DNA from: Cyanophora paradoxa
Taxonomy: Eukaryota; Glaucocystophyceae; Cyanophorales; Cyanophoraceae
NCBI GenBank assembly: GCA_004431415.1
Contig: QPMI01000220.1
Location: forward strand, 124,001-188,000
Reading direction: 5' to 3'
Length of the DNA: 64,000 nt
Below are positions 14,601 through 25,925 of this stretch, one piece after another. Position 1 is the stretch's first letter. Each line of letters starts with the position of its first letter. The position numbers and the translations under genes are program-made. The notes beneath the pieces are model-generated. The model did no database searches. It had not been told where the DNA came from and was given only the letters and a program-made list of their open reading frames with translations.

Positions 14601-17600
14601 CATGCGCCATTGCGGCTTTTTGTGCCTCGCTACGTACTTCAGTTAGGAAAGCGAGAGAATTATCAAAGGAGCAAGAAGGAAAGGCTGACCTGAGGGTCAG
14701 GTGGAACGTGCAGGAGGCCCGGTACGTGCCGCAGGCGATCGCGACGTGGCTGCTCGAGAAGTGCGCCTTTCTCGCCGTCCGGGGTCTCGAAGTTGCAGCT
14801 GACGCCGCGCGCGGAGTCGCTCGTCCTGCGTCGGACCCTTCTGCTGGGCTCCTGGCGGCAGCCCTCGAGAAGCGGCGCGTAGAGCGGCTTCCGGATCTGA
14901 AGGGACTCGCAGCGCCAGCTGGCGGCGACGGCTTTCGACCTGGATCAGAGCGGGCGTGAAAAACGACGCGAATTCGAATGGAATTTCTCGGTGAAATTCG
15001 CGCACGCTGTTCGTCGGGATGGGATTCGCGCGATGATGCGCGGGCATCCTGCGGGTCTGCTGAACGGGCCCGACCTCCCTCTCTCGAGGGCGGCTGGGAC
15101 CGGTCCCGCTCAGAGGCCGCTCCGTCGCGCTCGTCTCCGTCGTCCGCGTCTTGGTCGGCGCCGATGTCGTCGGGTTGAATGAACGCTGCAACAGCGTCGA
15201 AATTCAGAAGCAGATTAAAATGCCAGCCCGCGCCCGCGCACCTTCCAGGATATCTTGTGGGTCGCCCGAGGGACTCGCACCTAGAGATCCGCGGCTCTGG
15301 ATTCGCGACGCGACAGCCTTCTGATAGGCTGCGCATCCCGTTCGAAATTCGAGTCTCAAGCGATGGCGGTGCCCGGTTGCGTTGGGCGGCGAATGAAACG
15401 AGGCACTGACCGAGCATGTCTTGCGGGAAATAGTACGGGACACCCTGGAGAGTGAAGCCGGACGCCGGCGGCAGCACGTAGCCGTCAGCCAGGGCCAGGG
15501 GGAAGCCGTCGCGATCGAAGCCAACGATCTTCCTCTCGAGACTCCGCGGGTACGGAAGCAGCTCTGCCACCGTATTAGTTCGCGAAAGCAGGTCGATCTG
15601 TATTTAGAGGCTCTGGGCGTACCGCATGGGGCGCCGTAGAAAGGCGTGCCCTCCACCGTGTACCCCGCAGGCTCCGACTCGAAATTGCACGGCATGGCGA
15701 AGAAGACCTTCTCGAGCACCCGCCCCGCAGGGTACGCGAGCGCGCTTGCGGACGGCTTGCTGGGAGCTATTTCGGCTACGTTTGCGTTTGTAACTTCCTG
15801 CAAATCGAGAATCAAATGCAAAGCGGAGCGCCTTAGTGAAAGAGAGAAAATTTGCGGACCAGCGTGACGAGCTCTGCCTTCCTCCCAGCTTCTTTCGGAA
15901 AGACCTGCATCTGAAGTTTGGTGCCGACCGCGAGCAGGCTGGGCGGGTCGGTATGTCAGGAGCGATCGAGAGGGATAAGACTTATAATTGTGCGAACGCG
16001 TGCGCACGTCGTGACGTCCGTCGACGGCAGGATCTGCACGGTGCCGGAGTCGTCTTCCCTCCCGACCACTTTGCACGCGACTCTCCTGCGGATCGCGCGG
16101 GGTTCCCCCTTCGGGCGCTCGTTCTTGTCCGGGAGCGCCAGCGGCTGGGTGACGTCGAGGTGGATGGTGGAGTGGAGGAGGAAGTCGGAGTCGACGGCGG
16201 GATCGTGGAGATCCAGATCGTACAGGGCGAGCACGGGCGCCGGCAGCGACAGGAGCGTGAAGCCCTCCGGGGCGCCCCCCGCGTCTTCGGGCAGGAAGGG
16301 CGTGTGCTCCCCGGCGACGGCCAGCTTGGTCGGGGCCGGCGCCTCCTGGAACCCCGCAGGGAGCCCTTGGACGCTGCTGCTGAGGTCGTCCCCGGAGGGG
16401 TCGACGCGGACGAAGCCGGCCGGAATGCCCGGCGCCGCTGCTGCTTCCAAACCGTTGCCGATGTAAATGGACGTGGGCACTGAGACTGCGCCCGCGGGCA
16501 CTCCGAGAATGGAGGGGAAAGCCTGCGCGAGTGTGAGAAACGTGGAGGCGACTGCGAGGCCGGAAGCACCTTGGAGAGGGAGACAGAGGAACCGGCGGGA
16601 AGGGGCAGCTTGAGGGAGACGGCGCGGGTGCGCTCGAACCCCACGAGGCCGGCGTCAAGCGAGTCGCGGCCCGGCTGCCGCCGCTCGTTGAGCAGGACGA
16701 GGGGCCCCCTCTTGTACTGGCTCTCCGCCGCCCCGCCCGCCTCCTTCGGGACCTCGGAGGCGTCCCTCCCGACCAGGAAGTCCCCCTCGGACACCTCCTC
16801 CGCGGCGCTGGCGACCTCCTTGGCGAACAGCAGGCTGGCCAGCAGGTCCTGCTGGTCGTCCGCCTCGGCCTGCGCCGCGAGCTGCTCCTCGTAGATCTTT
16901 TCCGCCTCGGCGTGCAGTCCCGCCGGCAGGTCGACCTGCATCTGGCGGGTTTCGTCAGTTAAAATGCGGCACGAATCGGATGCGGAAACGTTAACGAAAC
17001 GAACCAGCGGCGGGTTAGAAACCACCTTGAAGCTCGCCGAGCTGAGACCCCTCGGCGGGAACTGACTGCCGCGGCGTGCATTCGCTTTCCGCGGGGAGGA
17101 GCTTTGATGTTCCGCGGAGCTGGATACAGGCTGCGCCAAATGCAAGTACCTGCGGCAAGCACATGTTCTCAACGCGAGGCTCTACAGGAAGCAGCATCGA
17201 CGGCGTACCTCTTTGCACCTGCAGCGACGGCATTCTCGAAATCCTCGAAGGCCTTCTGTTGTTCGGCGATCCCTAGAACTCTCCACAGATTCATGAAGCA
17301 AGTCAGTTGTTGGCGCAGGTCCTCGTGCGGCTGCTGCGTCTCAAGGTGCAGCTGCAACCGAACGTTCAAGTCGGTCAATCTATACAGAGAGCGAGAGAGA
17401 TAAAGTGATAGAAATGGAGGGGGTAAGGATCTAGAGCCGCGAGGGGTGGGGGTGGCGGGAGCAGGGTGGGGAGGTGAGGGGGGGAGGGGGGAGGGAGGGG
17501 GGGAAGCATGGGGAAAGGTAGGGGGGTGGCCTAGGGGGGGAGAGGGGGAGGGTAACGGGAGGGGGTAAGGAAGGGGGCGGGGGGGGGATGAAGGAAGAGG

Positions 17601-18681
17601 GGTAGGCCCTGAGATTCTGGGCGAAGGGGGTGGGTACGACAACACACCTCGACGTCGCGATGCAGAACGGGCCACACGACACGTTTGAGTTCCGGGGTCA
17701 CATATGGCTGAGAAGAAGAGTGAGAAAGCTACAACGAAGTCGCGCGCGGTTTGCGTGAGAGAACGTTCGGACCACGGAATTCAGAGCCGCGAAGAACGCC
17801 GCGATAACGAAGTCGTCTGTGTTGGGGTTGTGCATCTCGCGCCGTCCGATCAGGGCGACGAGCGGTAAGACGGCGCCGAGCTGCGGCGCCCCGGCCATGC
17901 ATCGCCCGATCGCGAAGAAGAGGTACGCCTGCGACACCCTTAGCTAGATAGAGGTTCCCAGAGAGAGCGTGCACGCTCACCTTCACGTCTTGATGACCAG
18001 ACCCGCCGTCGCTCGGAGGTTTATCGATCGCCAGCGCCACCTGGGTCATGAGCACGCTGAGTATCTGCGCGAGGGATCAGAAATTGGGCATCGCGACATC
18101 GCGAGGGCGGGGGGGGGGGGGGGGGGGGAGGGGTCGCGGAAGGGGAACGAGGGGGGGGGGGGGGCGGGAGCGGGGCGGGAGGAGGAGCGGGGGGGGTGGG
18201 GGGGGGGGGTTGTTGGAGGGTAGGTGTGGGGGGGGAGGGAGGGGGAGGGGAGGGGGAGGGAGAGGGGGCGAGCCTGCTCTCCGGCCTCGACTGAAGACTT
18301 GAAGACTGCGGGACCGAGGTGGCCCAGGGCGCAGATTGCCGCCAGGCGGACCGACCGCAGCTCGTCGTGCTGCGGAAGGCCACATGCATCAGGCGCGGGA
18401 GGGAGTGAGCCACTCTCTACGGCGCGCACGAGGCCGTCGACGAGCGCGTCGACGAGAGCGCTGCGGAGGGCGTCGACGATCTCGTCTGCGGCCTGAACCA
18501 CGCGGTCCAGGAGGTGGAAGGCCAGCAGCCTCGTCGCGCCGTCGTCGCTCCTCGCGAGCTCAAGCAGAGCGGCGAGCAGCTCCTGCTGGTTGGACGGCGC
18601 TCCCGCCGTGCACGCGTCGTCCAGGGCGCTGATGACCTCCGCGCCGCCTTCCCAGCCCAGGGACAGTGCTGGGCGCGCCAT
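2687..18681 (-). CDS. giant HEAT-repeat plus ASH/HYDIN-like ciliary protein, multi-exon
   Basis: One spliced gene on the minus strand. The proposed start is ATG at 18681 and the stop is TAG at 2687-2689. The N-terminus (exons between 18681 and about 17170) is helical and HEAT/ARM-like (LLAALLELARSDDGATRLLAFHLL; DELRSVRLAAICALGHLGPA). Many beta-sandwich ASH/MSP-type modules follow, shown by the HYDIN-family signature: LDFGVVLLG near 12000, IDFGRTRLG near 11600, LDFGIVPVA near 10985, MDFGTVKAQ near 10580, LDFGIVALG near 9710, LAFGDVPTR near 6300, each followed by a strand with N.G. Junctions I checked splice in frame, for example AYRARFDVVG near 14060 and TTLLAVGTKLQ near 16010/15930. An acidic run of Glu codons lies at 3331-3363, and the last exon ends HALDGLPQVHAPRIF. 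Proteins of this class build the axoneme central pair. Exact orthology (HYDIN, CFAP47, CFAP65 or other) is not resolved, and several exon borders are uncertain. Confidence 0.75.
17440..17630 (-). repeat. G-rich (C-rich on the sense strand) low-complexity intron
   Basis: An intron of the giant ASH gene consists almost entirely of C and T on the sense strand (CCCTCCCC-type runs). It separates the exon ending VLHRDVE from the exon beginning LTDLNVRLQLHLE. It is a long polypyrimidine tract rather than a mobile element. Confidence 0.7.
18109..18290 (-). repeat. poly-C/CCT low-complexity intron in the giant ASH gene
   Basis: This includes an uninterrupted run of 20 G on the plus strand (18109-18128) and several runs of 8-12. 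It lies between the first HEAT-like exon and the exon beginning ILSVLMTQVALAID. The 5' splice site is uncertain: the best frame uses CAG followed by GC near 18282. Confidence 0.65.
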
Positions 18682-19514
18682 CGCTGGGTGCGGGGCTCGT
18701 GCGGCCGCTGTCGTACAGCTGCGCCGGCTGGGCGGGAGCTTCGAGCCGCCCTGCCCCGCGCGTACGCGTGCGCGATGACCTTACCTACGCAGTTGAGTCG
18801 CTTGCTGCGCGCTGCAGGTGTCTACGCGTTTGCTGCTGAGGGCCTGCGAGCGAAGGAAAGCTTTCTGCGGCGCGCGGCGCTGCAGCGTCCCGCGCCATGA
18901 AGACAAGGGTCGGGACGGTGTCGCAGGTCACAAAGCAAGCTGGAGGCTTGTCTAACGCCGCAGCGACGGGGCGCGACCCGCGCCGAGCTCGACTACCGCC
19001 GCAGCGACATGGCGCGACGCTGCTGGTATGTCGCGGGACTCCCGCTGCTCTGCAACGCGTCTCTGCAGGTGGTGGCTGAGGCCCACAGGTGCGATGGAGC
19101 CCGAATCCCAGAGACAGCGAACGCGAACGATCCCAGTGCGCGGAAAGCAGCCGACGACGACTCCAGCGAGAGTGGCTACGGCATGCGCAAATGCTGCGGC
19201 TGCGGATCGATCGAAAACCGCTGGCGCCTACGCAGAATGCGCTGTACCCTGACCAAGCGGTCGGCGAACTTGATCCCAGCTGCAGCTGAGCGGCCGCACG
19301 CATCCGCTGCTGACGTATTTGATTTGAGAGCGAGCCCGACCCGCGCTGCGGAACGCCAACGCAAGCAAGCGATGTTGTTCGTCGCACCGACGCCTCTGGC
19401 CGTGCGGCATTCGACGGCGAACGCCATGCCCGTAACGCTCCCATCTCGCGTCGCTCGGCGGTCGGTGCGCGGCCCGACCCGCCAGCGCGCGCGCTATAGC
19501 TATCCCAGCGCATA
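18682..19514. other. intergenic region between divergent genes
   Basis: About 830 bp separate the giant ASH gene (minus) from the [2Fe-2S] gene (plus). No long conserved frame is visible. It may hold both promoters and the missing first exon of the [2Fe-2S] gene; an ATG at 19010 followed by a possible GTATGT donor is one candidate. No promoter element was recognised. Confidence 0.4.
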
Positions 19515-20917
19515 TTGGTCGCTGATCTGATCTCTACGTTGCCGCGACCGTACATCCTCCAGGCCAAACCGCAGGCAAGCGAGAACGAACCCCGGCCCGC
19601 GCCACCTGCGGGATGCCACTGGGCCAGATCTAGAGCTCAACTCCAAGTGCGAGCGCAGGCGGCGGGTGCGCACGTGCGCTGCGAGGGGGACGCGGGCGCC
19701 GACGCGGCGAGCAAGTCTGCGGAGAAGCTGGGCGTGGGCCGCGTGCAGCGCCACATCTTCATTTGCAACCCGACGAAGGCCAAGTGCGCCCCCGCCGAGG
19801 TGCGCCCGCGGGCCATCCACGCCCATGCCAGCTTCAACGCAAGTGTTCAAGAGAGAAGCCCGGCTGACGCATCGCGGCGCGCGCCGCGCTGCGCCCCTGC
19901 GGGCAAAGGTGTGCCAGGAGAGTTGGGCGGCGCTGAAGAAGCTGGTGGTGGAGGAGCAGATCGCTACGACGGTGGGCGGCTGCGTCTTCCGCACCCAGGC
20001 CAACTGCCTCCAGAGTGCGACCCCGCCGCCCACCCCGGCCCGCCCCGGCCCGCCCTGCTGCTCCGGATCCCGCACCCCCGCCGCCGGGCCGTTCTAGCAC
20101 TGTACCCCCCGCCGACCTTAATCCCCCCGGCGGCCTGGCCCACCATGCGACCCGAAGCCTCACGGCCCTGGGTCGTGCGCGTGGCAACCGCCTCCCCCCC
20201 CCCCCCCCCCCCCAATCGCCCCGCCGTACCCCCCTCCCCCCCCCCGACAGCAAATTTCTCTACCCTCCGTTTCTGTCTCGGGCCCAAGGAACCCCGGGGA
20301 CCTGCACCCCCCTCTCGCCGCTTTAGGAATCCGCTCCCACATGCATTCCGGGCTCACCGCCCGTGCGCGCTCAAAGCTCACCGCCCAGCCCGGGGCGCCC
20401 CAAGCCCCCCCCCCCCCCCCCCCCCCCCCCCCTTCCCCCCCATTCAACTCCCGCGAGCGCCGCCACTGACTCCGAACCCCCCCCCCTCCCCCCCTATCTC
20501 TCCTCCCCCCCCCCCCTTCTCCTCCTCCCCCCCCCCCCCGCCCTCTTCGCAGTCTGCCAGGACGGGCCGATCGCGGTGGTGTACGACTCGGAGGAAGACG
20601 GCCGCCTCCGCAGGACCTGGTACAGGTCCGCCGGGGCCCGGGCCCGGGCCCGCCGCCGCCGCCGCCGCCGCTGCCGCTCTGCGGATACACTCCTCAAGAT
20701 ATGAGAGGCCACGTCCCCTCGCCTCTTCATTCTAGACCTCTAGCTATGGACCTCCCCGAGGCCTCGCAGTCGGCCCCGGACCGGGGCCAGCCGCCCCCGC
20801 GCCCGGCTGCGCTGACCCGGGGGCAGGCGGGCGCGGGGGGAGGAGCTGGAGGAGATCGTGCGGGAGCACCTCAAGGGCGGCCGCCCCGTCCCCCGCCTCG
20901 CCATCCGCTCCGAGTGA
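19515..20917 (+). CDS. thioredoxin-like [2Fe-2S] ferredoxin-domain protein
   Basis: Four exons join in frame: one ending at 19799, then 19909-20014, 20553-20625 and 20827-20917 (TGA at 20915-20917). The product reads GVGRVQRHIFICNPTKAKC, then ESWAALKKLVVEE, GGCVFRTQANCLQICQDGP, IAVVYDSEEDG, TWYR, and finally LEEIVREHLKGGRPVPRLA. This is the layout of the small (2Fe-2S) ferredoxin family with a thioredoxin fold found in cyanobacteria and algae: an N-terminal HIFIC cysteine, a C..xC.xGP cluster, a VYP.G.WY-like strand and a closing amphipathic helix with hG.P. Such proteins carry electrons. The third exon has an acidic insert (SEEDGRLRR) before WY. The start codon is not located; the open frame reaches back to 19515 with no ATG, so an upstream exon is likely. 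The intron 20015-20552 is 538 nt, very long for this window, with long poly-C runs. Confidence 0.75.
20194..20540 (+). repeat. poly-C tracts inside an intron of the [2Fe-2S] gene
   Basis: Runs of 20 C (20194-20213) and 28 C (20405-20432), plus several shorter ones, lie inside one intron that ends CCCTCTTCGCAG. Homopolymers this long are prone to length errors in sequencing, so the true lengths are uncertain. Confidence 0.8.
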
Positions 20918-21298
20918 CCCCGCCCTGCGCTCTCGAGCTCACCAGAGTTCAAGAAAGTATTGATTGGGTGCGCAATGAGATCGAATGAGAGAGGCAGCTG
21001 CTGGCCGGCGCGCGGCGCGCGGGGACCGAGGGATCCGGATATCAACTCGATCGCGGCGACCCGCCGGTGCCTAGCTATAGGCCAGGATCTAGATCTAGAT
21101 TTGGAGATCGCCTCCGGCTCTCGTCTAGATCTGGGCTGCAGCTGTAGCTCGCGCATTGCAAAGTAACTGACACACTCGTATATTCGACATCGCTCAGGAA
21201 AAGTATTTTGAAACTCTCTGTACATCGCGCGGGCTCAGAGCAGACTCCGGAGAGAAATACATGTACAGTGCACGTGGACTCAGCGGGAGGCGCGGGCG
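20918..21298. other. intergenic, convergent gene ends
   Basis: About 380 bp lie between the TGA of the [2Fe-2S] gene and the TAG of the PAS gene, holding both 3' untranslated regions. There are short AGATCTAGATCTAGATTT and TAGATCTGG repeats near 21086-21130. I see nothing else. Confidence 0.5.
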
Positions 21299-23453
21299 CT
21301 AGGCCCCCTTCTCCGTCCGGTTCGTCTTCGAGCCCTTGCTGGGCCGGTCCTTGAAGTGAACGTTCCCCTGCGCATGCGGCCGGCCCCGGTCTCGAAGGGG
21401 GTGCGCCGGCTTCTTTCATGGGGGTACGGACCTCGAGGTCGACGATGATGTCCTTCTGGGGGCCCCCCTTCGACGAGGAGAAGCCTGCGCGCGGCCCGTG
21501 AGCTGGCGTACCCCGGGACGCGGGAGGAAGGGGGCGGGCTGACAGAGGTTCTGCGAGGGGGGTCAGCGGGGGGCGCGCGGGGCGCTCGGGGGGTACGGGG
21601 CACGCGCCTCGACCCAGGCGGTGTTGGCCGTGAGGGAGCGCTCGGCGAGCTTGGTCTTGGTCCTGCGCCCGGGCGTTCGTCGCGTTGGCCGCGGCCGGCG
21701 GGGCCCGGCCGGCGCGCGCACCGGTCCCGCACGATCCCGACGAAGTGCCTGAGGCCGTTGATCTCCACGGGCTGGCTCACGCTGCCGCCCCGCTCGCCGC
21801 CCCGCCGGGGGACCAGGAGGGGCGCGCTCACCTGAGCGCCGCGGGGAACATCGTGCCGTCCGACCGCACGGCCGGCACCTCCCGCCCCACGCCGATCACC
21901 TGCCGCGCGCGTCGCCGGGGCAGCCCGGCCCGAAGGGAGGGAGGGGGTACGCGTGCACGCCTTCGCTTTGCCAGTCTCGAGGTAGTTGCGGAGGTACTGG
22001 TCGTGGTTCTTCTGGAACTGCGCCCCCCGGGATTCGAACCCAGGCCGGTGCCCGAGCCGGGGCAGGGCGGGGCAGGGGCCAGCAGCACCTGAGGGGGCAT
22101 GAGCACTTGGACTTTGCTATTGACGACCTGCGCGGGGGAAGAGCAGCGTGAGGGACCCGGCCGGATCCGAACCCGCCCCGCCGGGCCCCGAGGCCTCACG
22201 TCCGTCGGCTTGTATCCGAACATCGAGCTGGCCTGCCCCCGCCGCTCAGGAGGATGAATATTTGTGGTGGGGGGGTGAAAGGGGGGTACCGCCTTGTTGA
22301 AGGCGTGGATGATGCCGGTCTCGTCGATGACGATGATCGCCTCCGAGTTCGTATCCAGCAGCGCCGTCCGCCGCATCTCCGACTTCTGCAGCGCCTGCGG
22401 GGGGAGGAGGACTCAGCCGGGGGTACGGGGCCGGGCCAGCTGGAGGGCGAGGGGGCTACCGCCTGGAGCTTGGTGTACTCGTCCGTCTTGTCGACGATCT
22501 TGTCGAAGAAAATGAGGTACATCATGGGGCCCCCCTCGCCGGCCGTCTGCGCCGCCCCGGGTGGGAAGGAGGGGGTGGGGCGGGGGAGAACACAGGGGGT
22601 ACCATCACTTCGAAGAACCGAACGTCGAACGTCGGCCGCGCCGAGTCTGCGAGCCGCCTGAGACGGAGAGGGGAGGCCGGGGGTACAGGGTCGGGGGGGG
22701 GGTACCGGCGCGCTCCTTGAGGATGGCGATGCACTTGAACCTGCGGGGCGCGCTCGGGGGAAGCGGGGCGGGGACGGGTACGGACGCAGAGCATACGCCG
22801 CGAATTCGCGCATGAAGGTGCCCGTTGCGACATTGACCGTCCGCCCGTCGGAAAAGTACGACAGGCTCTCGATCCTGGGCGGGGCGGGGGCGGAGCGCCT
22901 CAGTGCTCAGCGGCGCGACGGCCCGCTTCTGCCGGGGTGGGGCGCACATGTCCCAGAGGGTTCGGGCGGCGTGCTCGTCCTTGTCGGAGGAGAGCTGGAG
23001 CTCGGCGAGGGCGAGCGGGTTCGCCGCCAGAATCTCCCCGCTCTCGTCGCAGAGCCCCACCGCATCGTTCACGAAGCTGTCCACCTGCATCCCGCCAAGC
23101 TGACAGGTCAGGTCGCCCCGCGGCGCTGGCCCGGGCGTCTATCAAAAGCGGCGGGGTTCGATTGTCTAGAGGGGTCGCGCTGCCGATGACCGGAGCGCTC
23201 GGCTGGGCGGCAAACGGCCGAAAAACGCAATGACGTCGCGTACGGCCGCCGTCCTTGCAGAACCCAGGCCCCCGACGCCGACGTACGCGCTAACGCCCGG
23301 CAGCGAACGACGTACCATCGCCTGGTGGTCCACAGGCGAGACCGTCTTCTTGATGTTAGCTACAGGCTGCGCCTTCGTCTCCGTGCGATCCTCTTCTCCC
23401 TCCGGGCTGCCCAGGCTTTGCCTGCTGAGGATCCGGCTGGCCGACGACCCCAT
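21299..23453 (-). CDS. FixL-like PAS-domain protein, 15 exons, possible N-myristoylation site
   Basis: Fifteen exons splice in frame to 363 codons: 23316-23453, 22948-23099, 22782-22874, 22706-22740, 22603-22646, 22460-22546, 22290-22394, 22200-22232, 22089-22127, 21961-22017, 21832-21899, 21722-21781, 21604-21662, 21432-21484 and 21299-21367. The protein starts MGSSASR, a good N-myristoylation motif. An N-terminal PAS-like part (FVNDAVGLCDESGEILAANP, residues about 50-150) precedes a clear PAS core: LDTNSEAIIVIDETGIIHAFN, ASSMFGYKPTD, VQVLMPPQ, HDQYLRNYLETGKAKVIG, VGREVPAVRSDGTMFPAALS and INGLRHFVGIVRD. These are the FixL-type PAS signatures. A basic C-terminal tail (KDRPSKGSKTNRTEKGA) follows; no kinase or cyclase domain is present. 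PAS folds sense ligands, redox state or light, but the ligand cannot be read here. The intron after LETGKAK must be GC-AG. Confidence 0.85.
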
Positions 23454-23609
23454 GGCTAGAGAACTACTGTCTGTAGAGAACTACTCTCCAGCCACGCTTG
23501 AAGCCACGCCGGACGCCTGCTAGCTGGAGCTCAAAGGCAAGACGCTCGCCGATAGCCGCCGCTTTTTCTTCTTCCGCGGGGTACGGTACGCTACCGCTCA
23601 GCGATCGAG
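23454..23609. promoter_or_regulatory. 156-bp divergent intergenic region (candidate shared promoter)
   Basis: It lies between the start codon of the PAS gene (minus, 23453) and the proposed start of the mTERF-like gene (plus, 23610). Any promoters must lie in or next to this stretch. No known motif stands out. The inference depends on the mTERF start being correct. Confidence 0.4.
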
Positions 23610-25925
23610 ATGCTCTTCTCCGCCTCGCTCCCAGCCGCGGCGAGCGGGTGCGAGAGCGTCACAGCAGAGCGCTGGGACGTGTCGGTAGCGGCTCGCAGCG
23701 AGCCGACCGATCGGTCGCGGCTGCAGTGCGGCAGGGCGCTTAGCGCTGTTCCAGCAGCGTTGCACATCCTGAGGTCACCCCGCGCGCCGCCCGGGCCTCT
23801 GGCGGATCCTGGCGCGGTGACCGCGGTGGCGCATGCGAGGGGACGGTGCACGAGAGCGCCGGCCTTCGAGCTCGAGCACCGTCGCACAGCGTTGCGCTGG
23901 TCGCCAGCTGCGGCGACAGCAGGCTTTACCATGTCGGAGTTCTTCCGCGGAGCCAGCGGGGCTCCCTGGGCGGGCCACTGGCGAGCTGCGCGGCAACCGC
24001 AACTGGCGACGCTCGCCAGAACGCGTACGTCGCCGCAAAACTGCGCTTTCCGCCCGATCAAGGTCGCGCGCTCAACCCGCGCGATAGATCCAGCCGCAAG
24101 CGCGCGCGCCTCGAGGACGGCCTCGTCCGAGCCGCCTTCGCCGAAGCGGGCAGCTCCACTGCGATCTCCCAAAAAACCCGCTGCGCGTGTGACGGTGGCC
24201 CGCCGAAAGGTGGCCCTCAGCGCGCTCCTCGCCGGCGTCGCCCGCGCTCACGCGCCGGCGGCGGCAGGCGGAGTCGAAGGCTGAGTTCGACGGGGAGGCG
24301 GCGCGGCGCTTCCTGGCGGAGCGGTGCGAGCTGGACGAGGCCCAGATCGCGCGGCTCCTGGCGAAGAAGCCGCGGCTCCTCGACTTCGAGCCGCGGGCCG
24401 CGGGGCACGTCGTCGGCGCGCTCGAGGCCATCGCGGCGGGGGAGGAGGCGGCGGGCGAGGGGCCCGAGGGGGCGGCGCTGAAGGGCGACGAGGCGGGCCC
24501 GACGGGCGCGGCGCGGGCGGCGCTGGCGAGGGCCGAGGCGGCGAAGCGGGGCCGCCGGCTGCGCGTCTACGCCGAGGCGGGCCTCGTGCGCATGCCGCCG
24601 GCGGAGCTGGAGGCGCGGCTCGCAGCGTGGCGGGAGGCCGTCGGGGCGCCGGCCGTGCGCGCCATCGTCCGCAAGCACCCGGCGCTCCTGGGGCGCCTGG
24701 GCGAGGAGGGCATCCGGGGGGCCGTGGAGCGGGCGGCGGCGGCGGGGTTCACGCCGGAGCAGCTGGCGGAGATCACGCGGGCGAACCCGAACGCGCTGAA
24801 CGTCGTCGCGAGCATGCGCCAGCGCGTCGAGCGCGTCGCCGCCGCCCTCGGGCTCGCCGAGGCAGAGGCACGCCCCGCCCCGCCCCGCCCCGCCGGCTCC
24901 GCCCCAGCTGCCCTGCCTGACCCCCCTCCCCTCGGGTCCCTAGGTGCGCGCCGCGGCCGCGAAGAAGCCGTACCCCCTCGGGAGCGCCGCCGGCACGCTG
25001 GACGAGAAGATGGCCCTCCTGGAGTCGTGGGGTGCGCCGTGCCCCCCCCCCCCCCCCCCCCCCCCCCCTCCCCCTCCACCGCCGCCGCCGACGGGGCGGC
25101 CGGGGCAGGGCTGGACGCGGGGGAGCGGGCGGCGCTGGCGGGGGCGGGCGGCCTGAGCGGGACGGCGCCCGAGATGCAGGCGACGTACGAGCTGCTGCGG
25201 GACCAGATCTTCGGGGGCGACGCGGCGCGGGCGCTGCGGACCCTCACGGGGGACCCCACTCTGCTCAACTTCAGAGCGGCGTCGGTCGAGGAGCGGGCGC
25301 GGGGCCTCGCGGAGGCGCTTGGGGGCCCCGGGGCGCCCCTATCGACCCTCGCCGACCTCGTGTGCGGCTCGACGCTCCTCCACCGCCGCCCCGAGGTCAT
25401 GGCCGCCCGCGTCCAGGGTACGAGCGCCGGCGCCTCCCTCCGCGTTGGGCCGTACCCCCGCTCACCGCGCCGCCGCCGCCGCCGGCAGGGCTGCGTGCGA
25501 TGGGGGTGAGCGCGCGGGAGATCGGGCGGGAGCGGGCGCTCTTCTCGAGCAGCTGGGAGGCGCGCGTGGTGCCCCGGCTGGTGGCCCGGCGGCTGCTGGG
25601 CCTCGAGGGCCGCTTCAAGAGCGCCTCGAGCCTCGTGAAGAAGCACTCCGACGAGGCCTTCGCGGAGCGCGTCCTCGGCCTCCCGCACGCCGCCTGGCGC
25701 CGCCTCGCCGCCTCCTGCGGCTTCCTCCTGCGCGCCGGCGTCCCCGCCCCCGCGCTGTACGGCCTGCCCCTCGCCGCCCTCGACGCCGGGCCCGAGGCGC
25801 TGGCCGGGGAGCTCGATGCTTTCCGCGCCGCCGGCGGCTCCGAGGGCGCCGCCTTCGCCGCCCGCCTCGCCGACCGCTACCGGGCGCCTGCAGCTGCGCA
25901 GCCCAGGCCCCCGGACGCCGAATAG
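23610..25925 (+). CDS. mTERF-like organelle nucleic-acid-binding protein
   Basis: The confident part has exons 24268-24867, 24944-25031, 25109-25417 and 25489-25925 (TAG 25923-25925), all in frame. It is a string of paired helices: RRFLAERCELDEAQIARLL, PALLGRLGEEGIRGAVERA, FTPEQLAEITRANPNALN, GVSAREIGRERALFSSSW, RFKSASSLVKKHSDEAF. These resemble mTERF repeats, which wrap plastid or mitochondrial DNA or RNA to control transcription termination or splicing. The 5' exon is tentative: an open frame from ATG 23610 (MLFSASLPAAASG, transit-peptide-like) joins in phase 0 by an intron ending at 24267. The intron after ...LGLAEAE is GC-AG (GAG followed by GCACGC). The intron 25032-25108 contains 27 consecutive C. 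The C-terminal helices are less typical, so another alpha-solenoid is the alternative. Confidence 0.6.

Noticed and set aside
22020-22088. possible tRNA inside a PAS-gene intron
   Set aside because: Only a T-arm-like word is present; the remainder is an ordinary C-rich intron between two in-frame exons.
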